Under the pieces are notes generated by a model, which saw nothing but the letters and a program-made list of their open reading frames with translations, made no database searches and was not told the DNA's origin. DNA of 39,245 nucleotides from a virus. The position numbers and the translations under genes are program-made. Where the stretch lies: IMG/VR virus record IMGVR_UViG_3300046656_000250, positions 1 to 39,245 of that record, one strand, 5' to 3'. The stretch's first letter is position 1; the number at the start of each line of letters is the position of its first letter. This document shows positions 31,477-38,298 of this stretch, piece by piece.

Positions 31477-33413
31477 AACTTCCCCTTCTTATCGTAATCT
31501 TTGAGCTCATTCCAGTTGGCACTGGATACTGAGCCCTCAGTTAAGATCGGCACATCAAACTCCACGCTCTCCATGCAGATACGCAGCCACTCCATGGCGT
31601 CCTTGTAGATCTTCTTCGGCGCCGAGGCCGTCAGCTGGTCATGCACATTGAGGAGCAGGCGTACGACGCCCCACAGCCCGCGCGACTTGAGCTCCTTGGC
31701 AAAGCGGATGATGGCCTCCTTCGTGCAGTCGGCAGCCGAGCCTTGAATCAGCACGTTGACGAGCTTGTAGTCGAACATCATCAAGCGGCCGTTGACGATC
31801 GCCGGCTCTTCGCAGTAGTACTCGCGGCCGCCCCAGGTCCGGATCGGCTCCTTAGCCAAGGCGCGGCGTTTCATGTCCTTGTACATGTCGGCCAGCCCAG
31901 GATAGAGCTTCAGGATCGCCTTCTTGAGCTCACCCGCCTCCTCCACTGACATGTCATTCTTGAGCGCCAGCTTGCCGACCCCCATGCCATAGATAAGCCC
32001 GAGGTTGGTGTTCTTCACCGGCTTGCGCTCGTAGATGCGCCCGGCCTTCGCCAGCTCTGCCCGCGCATAATCGTGGAAGTCGATCCAATTGTCGTCCAGG
32101 TACTTCCGCATCAGGTCACCGCCGTCGAAGTGCGCGAGAATCCGTGGCTCTTGTTGCGAGTAGTCGCGGTCAATCAGCACGTGGCCCGGCAGCGGTATGA
32201 CGTAGCCGCGGCACTGCGGCAGCGGCGGTAGCTCCTTGAACGGGCACCTAGGCAGGCCCTTCGCCTCGTGGCTGAAGATGGGTGCGAACTCCTTCGGCAT
32301 GTTCATGAACCAGCTGGCTGACAGGCGGCCGGTGCGCGTACCCACATTGGAGTCGCCAGACGGCTGCTTGGTTTGATTCCACGTCGTGAAGATGAAGCCC
32401 TTCGAAGCTTCCGCCATCCGCAGCCACGGCTCCATGAAGATGTTGAGACAGGTGTTCAGCTGCACGCGGTACTTCAGCACCGCCAGGAGCACTTTGTCCG
32501 TCACACCGAGCAGCAACGAGTCCTTAGCCGTGCTGATCTTCCCTGTGGCCGTGCGTGGCATCTTAGCCGGGTCTGCCTTCCCAGCCGCGATCATCGCTGC
32601 CACCAGCTGGTCGCCCGAGTCTAGGTTGATGTCAGGTGCCGCCTTCAGCTGCTTGATAACCCAAGCGTTCACCTTATCGCGCCAGGTGTTGTACAGCTGG
32701 ATGTCACCGCGCAAGCGTTTTAAATCTACCGGCACGCCCCACCGCTCCATGTCGAGGAGGATGGGCATCAGCTCTCGCTCGCGGTCGTAAGCGCGGAGCA
32801 TCTCCCGCTTGACAGTCTTAGGATACAGCAGCTGGAAGATCGCCTCGGTGCGGTCGACGTCACCGCAGGCATACTCACCTACCAAATCGCCTGGCGCGTA
32901 GCTGATGTAACCACCCCAGTACAAGTCCGAGGATTTGCTCTTGCTGAGCTTGATATTGGGCACCGGTTGGTGCTCCAGCAGCCAGGTCATGACCGCCTCC
33001 TGCTCCTCCGCTGGCCAGTCTAGCAGTCGTGCCGCAGACTCCTTTAAGCCCAGCTCGCGCTGGTGCGGGTCATCGAGGAACAGGAGGAACATGGTGTCGT
33101 GAATCTGATCCCAGCGAGGTTGCGCCATACCCATGTGGGTAACTGCGACGTCTATATCAAACTTCCCATTTTGGAAGAGTAGCCCGTCGCCACCGCGCTC
33201 ATCAGGTTCTGACCATATAGCAGCCAGTGCTTTAATAGCCTGCTGCTTCGTGCAATTATTCTTAGTTGGATGGCCCCAACTATAATACCGACTCTTCTTG
33301 CCTGGTAGCTTGATGGCTACCCCCACCGGTTCTGGTGGATATGCAGGCCGGTCTTCAATCTTCTTCGTTTCGAAGTCGATTACGGTGGGTCTCGGTTGTT
33401 TGAGCTTCTTCAT
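31470..33413 (-). CDS. Family A DNA polymerase with 3'-5' exonuclease domain
   Basis: This is a 647-residue protein. Exonuclease motifs: VIDFET (Asp13, Glu15), LLFQNGKFDIDVA and CGDVDRTEAIF. Polymerase motif A is RDYSQQEPRILAHF (Asp417). Motif B is R463...K467...L471...Y475, with the same spacing as E. coli R754, K758, F762, Y766, so Leu replaces Phe762. Motif C is NVHDQL (Asp592) where HDE is usual. It lacks a 5' nuclease domain. It would be the replicative polymerase. The start overlaps the deformylase stop (ATGA). Confidence 0.95.
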   Translation of the reverse strand: MKKLKQPRPTVIDFETKKIEDRPAYPPEPVGVAIKLPGKKSRYYSWGHPTKNNCTKQQAIKALAAIWSEPDERGGDGLLFQNGKFDIDVAVTHMGMAQPRWDQIHDTMFLLFLDDPHQRELGLKESAARLLDWPAEEQEAVMTWLLEHQPVPNIKLSKSKSSDLYWGGYISYAPGDLVGEYACGDVDRTEAIFQLLYPKTVKREMLRAYDRERELMPILLDMERWGVPVDLKRLRGDIQLYNTWRDKVNAWVIKQLKAAPDINLDSGDQLVAAMIAAGKADPAKMPRTATGKISTAKDSLLLGVTDKVLLAVLKYRVQLNTCLNIFMEPWLRMAEASKGFIFTTWNQTKQPSGDSNVGTRTGRLSASWFMNMPKEFAPIFSHEAKGLPRCPFKELPPLPQCRGYVIPLPGHVLIDRDYSQQEPRILAHFDGGDLMRKYLDDNWIDFHDYARAELAKAGRIYERKPVKNTNLGLIYGMGVGKLALKNDMSVEEAGELKKAILKLYPGLADMYKDMKRRALAKEPIRTWGGREYYCEEPAIVNGRLMMFDYKLVNVLIQGSAADCTKEAIIRFAKELKSRGLWGVVRLLLNVHDQLTASAPKKIYKDAMEWLRICMESVEFDVPILTEGSVSSANWNELKDYDKKGKLC

Positions 33414-33901
33414 TGCAGCGTGAACCTGTTCATCCGTGCCACGATGATGCGGTCCACGAACAAGATGCCATCAAGGTGGTCAATTTCATGATGGATGCAA
33501 GCAGCCATCAAGCCGGTGAACTTCTGCCGCTTCAACTCCCAAGTGAGTGGATCACGCCACTCAACCAGCAGTCTTTTAGGACGCTTGGTCTGCGCGAAGC
33601 GCTGCCCGTGGTCCACCGACATGCAGCCGTCACGCACCAGCTGCAGATCCGAGCTCAGCTTCAAGATGGTCGGGTTCACCATGACATAGGTCTGACCCCG
33701 CTCCGGCAGCACATCTACGACGATGGCGCGCCAGAGGTAGCCAAGCTGCGGCGCGGCCAACCCGATGCAGTTGCTCGTCGCATCAAAGGTATCCAGCAGG
33801 TCCTTGATGACCAGCCGGTGCTCTGGGCCAGGTTCGACTGGCATCGGAGTAGCGGTGAGCTTCAGCTGCGGATCTGGTGCCTGAATTATGTTCTTAATCA
33901 T
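33410..33901 (-). CDS. Peptide deformylase
   Basis: This is a 163-residue protein. Motif 1 is CIGLAAPQLG (45-54; usual GxGLAAxQ). Motif 2 is DGCMS (Asp91, Cys93 metal ligand; usual EGCLS). Motif 3 is HEIDH (138-142) with the catalytic Glu139. The enzyme removes the N-formyl group from new proteins. It is placed between a small helical gene and the polymerase, both coupled by ATGA. Phage copies may speed maturation of phage proteins in a stressed host. Confidence 0.92.
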   Translation of the reverse strand: MIKNIIQAPDPQLKLTATPMPVEPGPEHRLVIKDLLDTFDATSNCIGLAAPQLGYLWRAIVVDVLPERGQTYVMVNPTILKLSSDLQLVRDGCMSVDHGQRFAQTKRPKRLLVEWRDPLTWELKRQKFTGLMAACIHHEIDHLDGILFVDRIIVARMNRFTLQ

Positions 33902-34095
33902 GCTAGCTCCGCCCGCTCACGCTCAGCCCGTACCTTGTTGAGCCGCGAGTGGATGCGCTTGAGAAACTGCTGGCGCTTCCTACCGGCCCGCTCTACCTTC
34001 AGCAGGCGCTGGCACAGCCGTTCGTCAGCTGTACGCAGCGCCTCGTTCAGCGCCAGCCAAGTAGTTAAACACGGATCCTTGATTGGCTTCTTCAT
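33898..34095 (-). CDS. Small basic helical protein
   Basis: ATG 34095 with GAGG upstream gives 65 residues, very rich in Arg, Lys and Leu (RLCQRLLKVERAGRKRQQFL, KRIHSRLNKVRAERER). A single long basic helix is likely, suited to nucleic-acid contact. Its stop overlaps the deformylase start. No family is recognised. Confidence 0.55.
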   Translation of the reverse strand: MKKPIKDPCLTTWLALNEALRTADERLCQRLLKVERAGRKRQQFLKRIHSRLNKVRAERERAELA

Positions 34096-34103
34096 CACTC
34101 ACC

Positions 34104-34946
34104 TCAATACTTACGAGACGGCTTTGCCCCACGTGTCGGCGCAGCTTGACGCGTGGGGGCCGCGCGTCTGGCTCCACGCGCAGGTGGTGCCTCTTCTTCA
34201 TTTGGCTGGTAGGGGAAGTCGATCACGGCCATCGCATCCTCGTGGCGCTTCATAATGACGCCCATGAGCTCATCAGGCACCTTCTCGAGAGGTTCGAACA
34301 CGACCTTGAACTGGTCCTTGTTGTCGGGCACCACACGCACGCGGGTGACGATGCCGTGCGGCGGCCGGCGCAGGGTCCCCACCACCTGCTTCACGAAGCC
34401 GGCATAACCCTTGACGCTTGTCACGGGCAGCTTCATGTAGCCGATCGCCGCGTTCTCGAAGTGCTCAGCATCGTCGAATAGGTTGAATTTTCCCGCCTTG
34501 TCGAAGTTGCCGGCTGGGATCAGTGCCAGCCGCCGGGTGTTCTTGCACGCCTTGCCACGCCCCACCTCCGCAGTCCCGAACTCGTTCTGCGGGCAGCCTT
34601 GGCAGAGCCCGGAGGCGCCGCACTGCTGGTTCTTGGCTTCGACCACGAGTTTGTGCGGCGTCATCTTGGCATCATCCCGGCCGAAGGCGAAGCACGTGGG
34701 TCCACGCGGGTTGTCAGCGTCATACCGGCCCTCGTAGAACACATTCTCGAGGATAGAGTCTAGGATGACGACTGCCATCTCATTGCCAGGCAGCGGGGCA
34801 TCTTGCCAGCTGAGCACGCCAGACTTCAACGAGAAAAATTGCCCGCCGCCAGTGTTGGCCTCCATCGCGGCTGCCACCTCCGCGTCCTTCGCCAGCTGCT
34901 CATCCCACTTGACGAGCGCCTTACTTGTCGATTTCTTACCAGCCAT
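34104..34946 (-). CDS. Putative ssDNA-binding or replication protein with Cys cluster
   Basis: This is a 280-residue protein with GAGGTG before ATG 34946. Residues 106-135 contain QQCGASGLCQGCPQN and then GRGKACKN: Cys109, Cys115, Cys118 and Cys134 could bind zinc or an iron-sulfur centre; Cys85 is also nearby. The C-terminal 35 residues are Arg/Ala/Pro-rich with two AAPTR repeats. A compact beta-rich body and charged tail near the polymerase suggest a single-strand-binding role. That role is inferred from context. Confidence 0.5.
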   Translation of the reverse strand: MAGKKSTSKALVKWDEQLAKDAEVAAAMEANTGGGQFFSLKSGVLSWQDAPLPGNEMAVVILDSILENVFYEGRYDADNPRGPTCFAFGRDDAKMTPHKLVVEAKNQQCGASGLCQGCPQNEFGTAEVGRGKACKNTRRLALIPAGNFDKAGKFNLFDDAEHFENAAIGYMKLPVTSVKGYAGFVKQVVGTLRRPPHGIVTRVRVVPDNKDQFKVVFEPLEKVPDELMGVIMKRHEDAMAVIDFPYQPNEEEAPPARGARRAAPTRQAAPTRGAKPSRKY

Positions 34947-34970
34947 AACTCACCTCTGTTGGTTACAAAC

Positions 34971-35363
34971 TCAAACCTTATTGATGGACACAGACACAGC
35001 GTTGAAGGTCTCCACGCCAGGCACTGACTTACCCGCCTCCCACCGCTCTTGGATGGCAGAATCGGTGAGCCGCCGCTGCAGGAGATCGAATGACCCGGTC
35101 TTCTTGACGAAGGCGTAGAGCTTATCCCAGTCAGCGACGCGCGGGATGGTCTTCGTCACCACTGAGACTCGCGCAATTTTTCCGGCGACGCCGGACGCTT
35201 CGGATTTAGGTAGGGTATTGATGATGTGCTCCTTTAATGCCTTCTCCTCCGCCTCGACGACATCAACCGCCTTCTGCATCTCCAGGCGCTTCTCACGCAA
35301 CTGGTAAAGCTTGTCGGCGCAGGCGCCCATCTTAGGCGGGAATTTATACTTGATTTCAGCCAT
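34971..35363 (-). CDS. Conserved phage early protein with coiled-coil N-terminus
   Basis: This is a 130-residue protein with GGAG before ATG 35363. Residues about 14-50 form a coiled coil (DKLYQLREKRLEMQKAVDVV). The C-terminal part, with RRLTDSAIQERWEAGKSVPG and VETFNAVSVSINK, is a conserved phage pattern seen in early replication regions. It follows the promoter at 35393-35422 and begins the polymerase unit. The role is unknown. Confidence 0.55.
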   Translation of the reverse strand: MAEIKYKFPPKMGACADKLYQLREKRLEMQKAVDVVEAEEKALKEHIINTLPKSEASGVAGKIARVSVVTKTIPRVADWDKLYAFVKKTGSFDLLQRRLTDSAIQERWEAGKSVPGVETFNAVSVSINKV

Positions 35364-35392
35364 GGCAGTTCTCCAAAGTATTTAGGAATTAG

Positions 35393-35422
35393 ATCGTACT
35401 TCGCTCGTCAGTGTGATGTAAA
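35393..35422 (-). promoter_or_regulatory. Promoter for the polymerase transcription unit
   Basis: On the minus strand there is TTTACA (35422-35417), 18 bases and TACGAT (35398-35393), the same as at 38261-38290 and matching 1239-1268 except for one base. It lies in the short gap between two genes and would start RNA about 25 bases before the gene at 34971-35363. Upstream it reads AGTTATTTACA, like ACTTATTTACA at the 38 kb site. Confidence 0.65.
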
Positions 35423-35425
35423 TAA

Positions 35426-35623
35426 CTAGTTTCTACTTAAGCCTTGTGCACGGATATCCAGTACCGCAGCGTCGATTGCTTCACGAATCGTAGGTGCGAG
35501 AATCGTCCGTTCACCGTAGACCACCACCCACGTGCGTGTCCACCCGCTGTGGCTCAAGACGTCGTGGGTGGCGAGGCACAAGCCGTAATCCTCAAGTGCA
35601 TTGAGGCGCTGGGTATCATTCAC
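35426..35623 (-). CDS. Small protein after the DNA ligase
   Basis: GTG 35623 overlaps the ligase stop (GTGA) and gives 65 residues; a TTG at 35647 would run further into the ligase. Residues about 10-40 (DYGLCLATHDVLSHSGWTRT, WVVVYGERTI) and a C-terminal helix (IREAIDAAVLDIRAQ) suggest a small alpha/beta fold of the kind often encoded by phages. No family is recognised. Confidence 0.5.
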   Translation of the reverse strand: MNDTQRLNALEDYGLCLATHDVLSHSGWTRTWVVVYGERTILAPTIREAIDAAVLDIRAQGLSRN

Positions 35624-36470
35624 GAGAGGTCCCGTCGGTCGCGCCAACCGAGGAAGACTGGGAACCTGGGCTTATCTTTCACACCTACGGGCTGCGATTT
35701 GTACTTGACCAACTTCCCACGTAAGTTCATGCGGTCAAGCCAGAGCTCAACGCGCTGTTGCTCAGTGAACCCAGTGCCGATTTCAAACTCTACTTTCGAC
35801 TTCAGATCTCGCACCAAAAGTGACCCCAGCGCAGCCATCGGGATCTTACCAGCTTTATGAGAAGATTGGTCGTTGGTACGTTGGTGTTGTGCAGCCGCGG
35901 GCTGAACCCTAACACCTCCGCTTCAGAGTCGATGAAGCGCTTCAGCTTGAGAAGCCACCCCTCCTTCAACGTGCTGCGCCCATGCTTGTACGGCCCATGT
36001 GGGTCCCGCAGCATGCTGCCCTCGTAGCCTTCACTGACATGATGCTCCTCCAGTTGTTGGAGGTGCAGCTCATCCCGCACCAGCTCGTGGCGCACGACAC
36101 ACAGATTTACAAACCCCTTCGCACGCTTGGTGACGTTCGCATGACGCAACTTAAACGGTGCGGGGTGCAGGTGATCGTCGAAGATGAAGAATCGCACGTC
36201 AGGCTTGCCGGCGTGTGACATCACGCCTGAGGTCGTCACCTGGAAGACGTTCTTCGCCGTGGGCTCACCCACGATCAGCTCCCCATCTAGGCCGTTGAAC
36301 TCCCTCCGTCCAAACAGCCGCTGTACATGGGCGTTCGGCAACGGCTTCAGGCTGCGACTTAACGCCACCCCGTCGACAATGATGCACCGCACTCCATCCA
36401 GCTTCGGTGAGATGAGCAGTGGGTATTTTAACCCAGTGCCGTCAGTGGCGCTAGCTAGCATTGGCTTCAT
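35620..36470 (-). pseudogene. ATP-dependent DNA ligase, frameshifted
   Basis: ATG 36470 opens a nucleotidyltransferase domain: KLDGVR with adenylated Lys23, LDGELIVG (Glu64), EGYEGSMLR (Glu150) and LLKLKRF (Lys175, Lys177). This frame runs out at 35802 with an unrelated tail (LVRSRWLRWGHFW). The next frame carries the expected junction SSHKAGKIP and an OB-fold end (AALGSLLVRDLKSKVEFEIG) to the stop at 35620. A -1 shift near 35879 would give HNTNRTNDQSSHKAGKIP and restore a full ligase of about 283 residues. No slippery heptamer was seen. An indel, a sequencing error or recoding are all possible. Confidence 0.78.
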
Positions 36471-36768
36471 CTTGGTCCCCAGGGATAATTTTTATCAAGA
36501 GCGATTTGGTCGGATTCATAATCAACTGCAACTTGATGTCATGCAGCGCCTTGGCGAGGCTCGGCAAATCGGTGAAGTCACGATGCAAAAACGTCAGCTT
36601 AGGAATGCCCATGAGACGGCGCATATCATTAAGCCGCTCATCCTTATGCTCAGCGCACATGTTGTGCTCATGAGGCGAGCTACAGCCACAATCCAGTGGG
36701 TACTTCACGCTGCCATCATTGGTACGCGGCGCCTCAGCTAATACCGCAACTAGGGGCTTAAGGCTCAT
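36451..36768 (-). CDS. Conserved small phage protein with Cys/His cluster
   Basis: ATG 36768 overlaps the J-domain gene stop (ATGA), with GAGGGAG upstream, giving 105 residues. DCGCSSPHEHNMCAEHKDER holds three Cys and three His and could bind a metal. The C-terminal part (LAKALHDIKLQLIMNPTKSL) is helical then beta. The gene overlaps the ligase start by 20 bases. Function is unknown. Confidence 0.5.
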   Translation of the reverse strand: MSLKPLVAVLAEAPRTNDGSVKYPLDCGCSSPHEHNMCAEHKDERLNDMRRLMGIPKLTFLHRDFTDLPSLAKALHDIKLQLIMNPTKSLLIKIIPGDQDEANAS

Positions 36769-37040
36769 TTGGTACCACTCCCTCGGCAGACTTGGCACGT
36801 CACCGTCACCTGGTTGAAGCCGCGAACCACGCTAGTCTTACCAGCGCCGCCGCACTCACTACATAGCTTCGGCTCCTGAGCTAGTGGCAGTGCCGCTTCA
36901 TATGCCTCACGGCACAGACGAAACGCCTCGGGGTCGCCACCACGATCTGGGTGGTGCTCACTGGCGAGTTCGCGCCAGCGCCTCGTCACCTCCTCAGGTG
37001 AAGCCTCGGCATTCAACCCCAGCACCTCAAATGGGCTCAT
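36765..37040 (-). CDS. J-domain protein with half zinc finger
   Basis: ATG 37040 overlaps the upstream stop (ATGA) and gives 91 residues. SPFEVLGLNAEASPEEVTRR then HHPDRGGD is a J domain with HPD at 30-32. Two CxxCxGxG-type elements follow, CSECGGAGK (60-68) and CQVCRGSG (82-89), a shortened DnaJ zinc module. It would stimulate host DnaK, perhaps to remodel replication proteins as lambda does with host DnaJ. Confidence 0.85.
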   Translation of the reverse strand: MSPFEVLGLNAEASPEEVTRRWRELASEHHPDRGGDPEAFRLCREAYEAALPLAQEPKLCSECGGAGKTSVVRGFNQVTVTCQVCRGSGTK

Positions 37041-37186
37041 GTAGCCCACCACACAAGTAGGATTAGCAGAGCACCGACCATGGCGAGGAGCAGCGGGCGT
37101 GCGGCCTTAGCTCGCGCCTCCTTTTCAGCAGCGGTGTAGGCATCGGGTCCTGGCGCGCCAGGATCATCTTCATAGAAGCTAGTCAT
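37037..37186 (-). CDS. Small C-terminal-anchored membrane protein
   Basis: ATG 37186 with a strong AGGAGG six bases upstream gives 49 residues. The N-terminal part is acidic (TSFYEDDPGAPGPDAYT); a basic-flanked membrane segment ends the protein (PLLLAMVGALLILLVWW). It is coupled to the J-domain gene. A longer frame from 37258 has no site. Role unknown. Confidence 0.65.
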   Translation of the reverse strand: MTSFYEDDPGAPGPDAYTAAEKEARAKAARPLLLAMVGALLILLVWWAT

Positions 37187-37319
37187 GATAGCCCTCCTGA
37201 AACAGCCGCCAAGTGATGGGGAAGATTTGCTTGATGACCTCACCGACGGCATGCGCATACTGCCGAATCTCCCACTGGGCCGCTGGGTCTAGCCGCAGCG
37301 TCAGAAACTGCAGCTTCAT
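37179..37319 (-). CDS. Small protein of unknown function
   Basis: ATG 37319 with GAGGA upstream overlaps the DUF3310 gene stop (ATGA) and gives 46 residues (KLQFLTLRLDPAAQWEIRQY then AHAVGEVIKQIFP). It overlaps the next gene by eight bases. Coupling and the ribosome site support it as real; no family is recognised. Confidence 0.55.
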   Translation of the reverse strand: MKLQFLTLRLDPAAQWEIRQYAHAVGEVIKQIFPITWRLFQEGYHD

Positions 37320-37621
37320 ACAATCGTCCTCGCGTCTTGATCTTGGCACGTACAAGGCAACCGGCCTTGGTTGCAGTCGCACATCTTTTTAGCGGGGCTT
37401 GGTTCATCGCCGCCCAGGCGCTTAATCTCATCGTTGAGATACCACGCAGCTTTCTTAAGGTCCTGCACAGTCGGCGCCTGATCTTTCAACCCCGCTCGCC
37501 AGAGATACTTGACGACATTCCCCAAATTAAACGACATATGTCGCGTAATCTCAATGCACTCCACGCCACTTGGGTGGCTGTTATAGTGCGGCGGGTTATT
37601 TACCGGATCAGGCGCCGCCAT
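37316..37621 (-). CDS. DUF3310 family protein
   Basis: This is a 101-residue protein with GGGGGAGG upstream of ATG 37621. NPPHYNSHPSGVECIEITR, FNLGNVVKYLWRAGLKD and DLKKAAWYLNDEIKRL match the DUF3310 family, common in phage early regions. The tail CDCNQGRLPCTC has four Cys and may bind a metal. DUF3310 has no settled function; links to nucleotide metabolism or host takeover have been proposed. Confidence 0.85.
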   Translation of the reverse strand: MAAPDPVNNPPHYNSHPSGVECIEITRHMSFNLGNVVKYLWRAGLKDQAPTVQDLKKAAWYLNDEIKRLGGDEPSPAKKMCDCNQGRLPCTCQDQDARTIV

Positions 37622-37622
37622 G

Positions 37623-37829
37623 TTACACCTCCCCCTTCAGGCACTTATTGAGATACTCGATCTTACCGGCTTTATCATCCGGCACATCGACCTCGCTGAC
37701 GCTGACATCCTTGCGCTTCGCGCCTTCATCGAGCCACGCCTTCTTCTGGGCAGCGACCTCAGCCTGGGTCCCGCAGAAAACCTTGGTGGTCGGTATGTGG
37801 AAGCTGCTCGTTACTAGATAACATCTCAT
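37623..37829 (-). CDS. Small protein of unknown function
   Basis: ATG 37829 with GGAG eight bases upstream gives 68 residues (YLVTSSFHIPTTKVFCGTQA then EVDVPDDKAGKIEYLNKCLK), probably alpha/beta. It ends one base before the DUF3310 start, so that gene's ribosome site lies within it. No family is recognised. Confidence 0.55.
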   Translation of the reverse strand: MRCYLVTSSFHIPTTKVFCGTQAEVAAQKKAWLDEGAKRKDVSVSEVDVPDDKAGKIEYLNKCLKGEV

Positions 37830-37858
37830 GATCAGGCTCCGATAGTTGATGGGTTTAC

Positions 37859-38203
37859 TCAGCCACTTTGACGAGCCAAGGCCGTCAAGGTCGAGCGCAG
37901 CAAGTAGCCCTCAAGCGCCCAGATCTTGTCGCGCGCGTTGCGTCTGGCGATATCCCGCCCGATTTGCTCGTTAAAATTCGCCGGCGAGGCAGCCGCCGAC
38001 TCCCCACATACACAGAAGCCGTTCTGCAGCTCCAGCAGGCAAACGGTCACCGTCGTGTCTGGGAAGACGTGGTAGTCCTCGCGCACAATTTGGCTGTCGA
38101 TGTGGTCCGGGGTGATTCGAGGTGCATTCAAGCCAGCAGCTTGGATCCGCTGCTCCACAGCAGATTCGTCAGTTTGCGGTACTTCACCATCGCGTGAGTT
38201 CAT
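37859..38203 (-). CDS. gp49/gp66-like conserved phage protein
   Basis: ATG 38203 with GGGAG upstream gives 114 residues. PRITPDHIDSQIV, CLLELQNGFCVCGESA, NFNEQIGRDIARRNARDKI and WALEGYLLRS match the N4 gp49 / Sf6 gp66 family, a small early protein found in many phages, function unknown. It is the first gene after the promoter at 38261-38290. Confidence 0.85.
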   Translation of the reverse strand: MNSRDGEVPQTDESAVEQRIQAAGLNAPRITPDHIDSQIVREDYHVFPDTTVTVCLLELQNGFCVCGESAAASPANFNEQIGRDIARRNARDKIWALEGYLLRSTLTALARQSG

Positions 38204-38260
38204 ATTAGCTCCCAAGTAAGTAGGTAAATCGACTGTTTTACTGTAATCGTCGTCTTACGT

Positions 38261-38290
38261 ATCGTAGGCCAACGACTACAGACTTGTAAA
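38261..38290 (-). promoter_or_regulatory. Promoter for the second early unit
   Basis: On the minus strand there is TTTACA (38290-38285), 18 bases and TACGAT (38266-38261). The plus strand reads TTGTAAATAAGTGGTTTAAAA across the -35 region, an imperfect version of the palindrome at 27668-27687. It lies in the short gap after the primase-helicase stop (38299) and gives a leader of about 50 bases before the gp49-like gene. Confidence 0.65.
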
Positions 38291-38298
38291 TAAGTGGT

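Noticed and set aside
33413-34255. Plus-strand frame of 280 codons opposite deformylase and neighbours
   Set aside because: It crosses three coupled minus-strand genes and has no recognisable domain.
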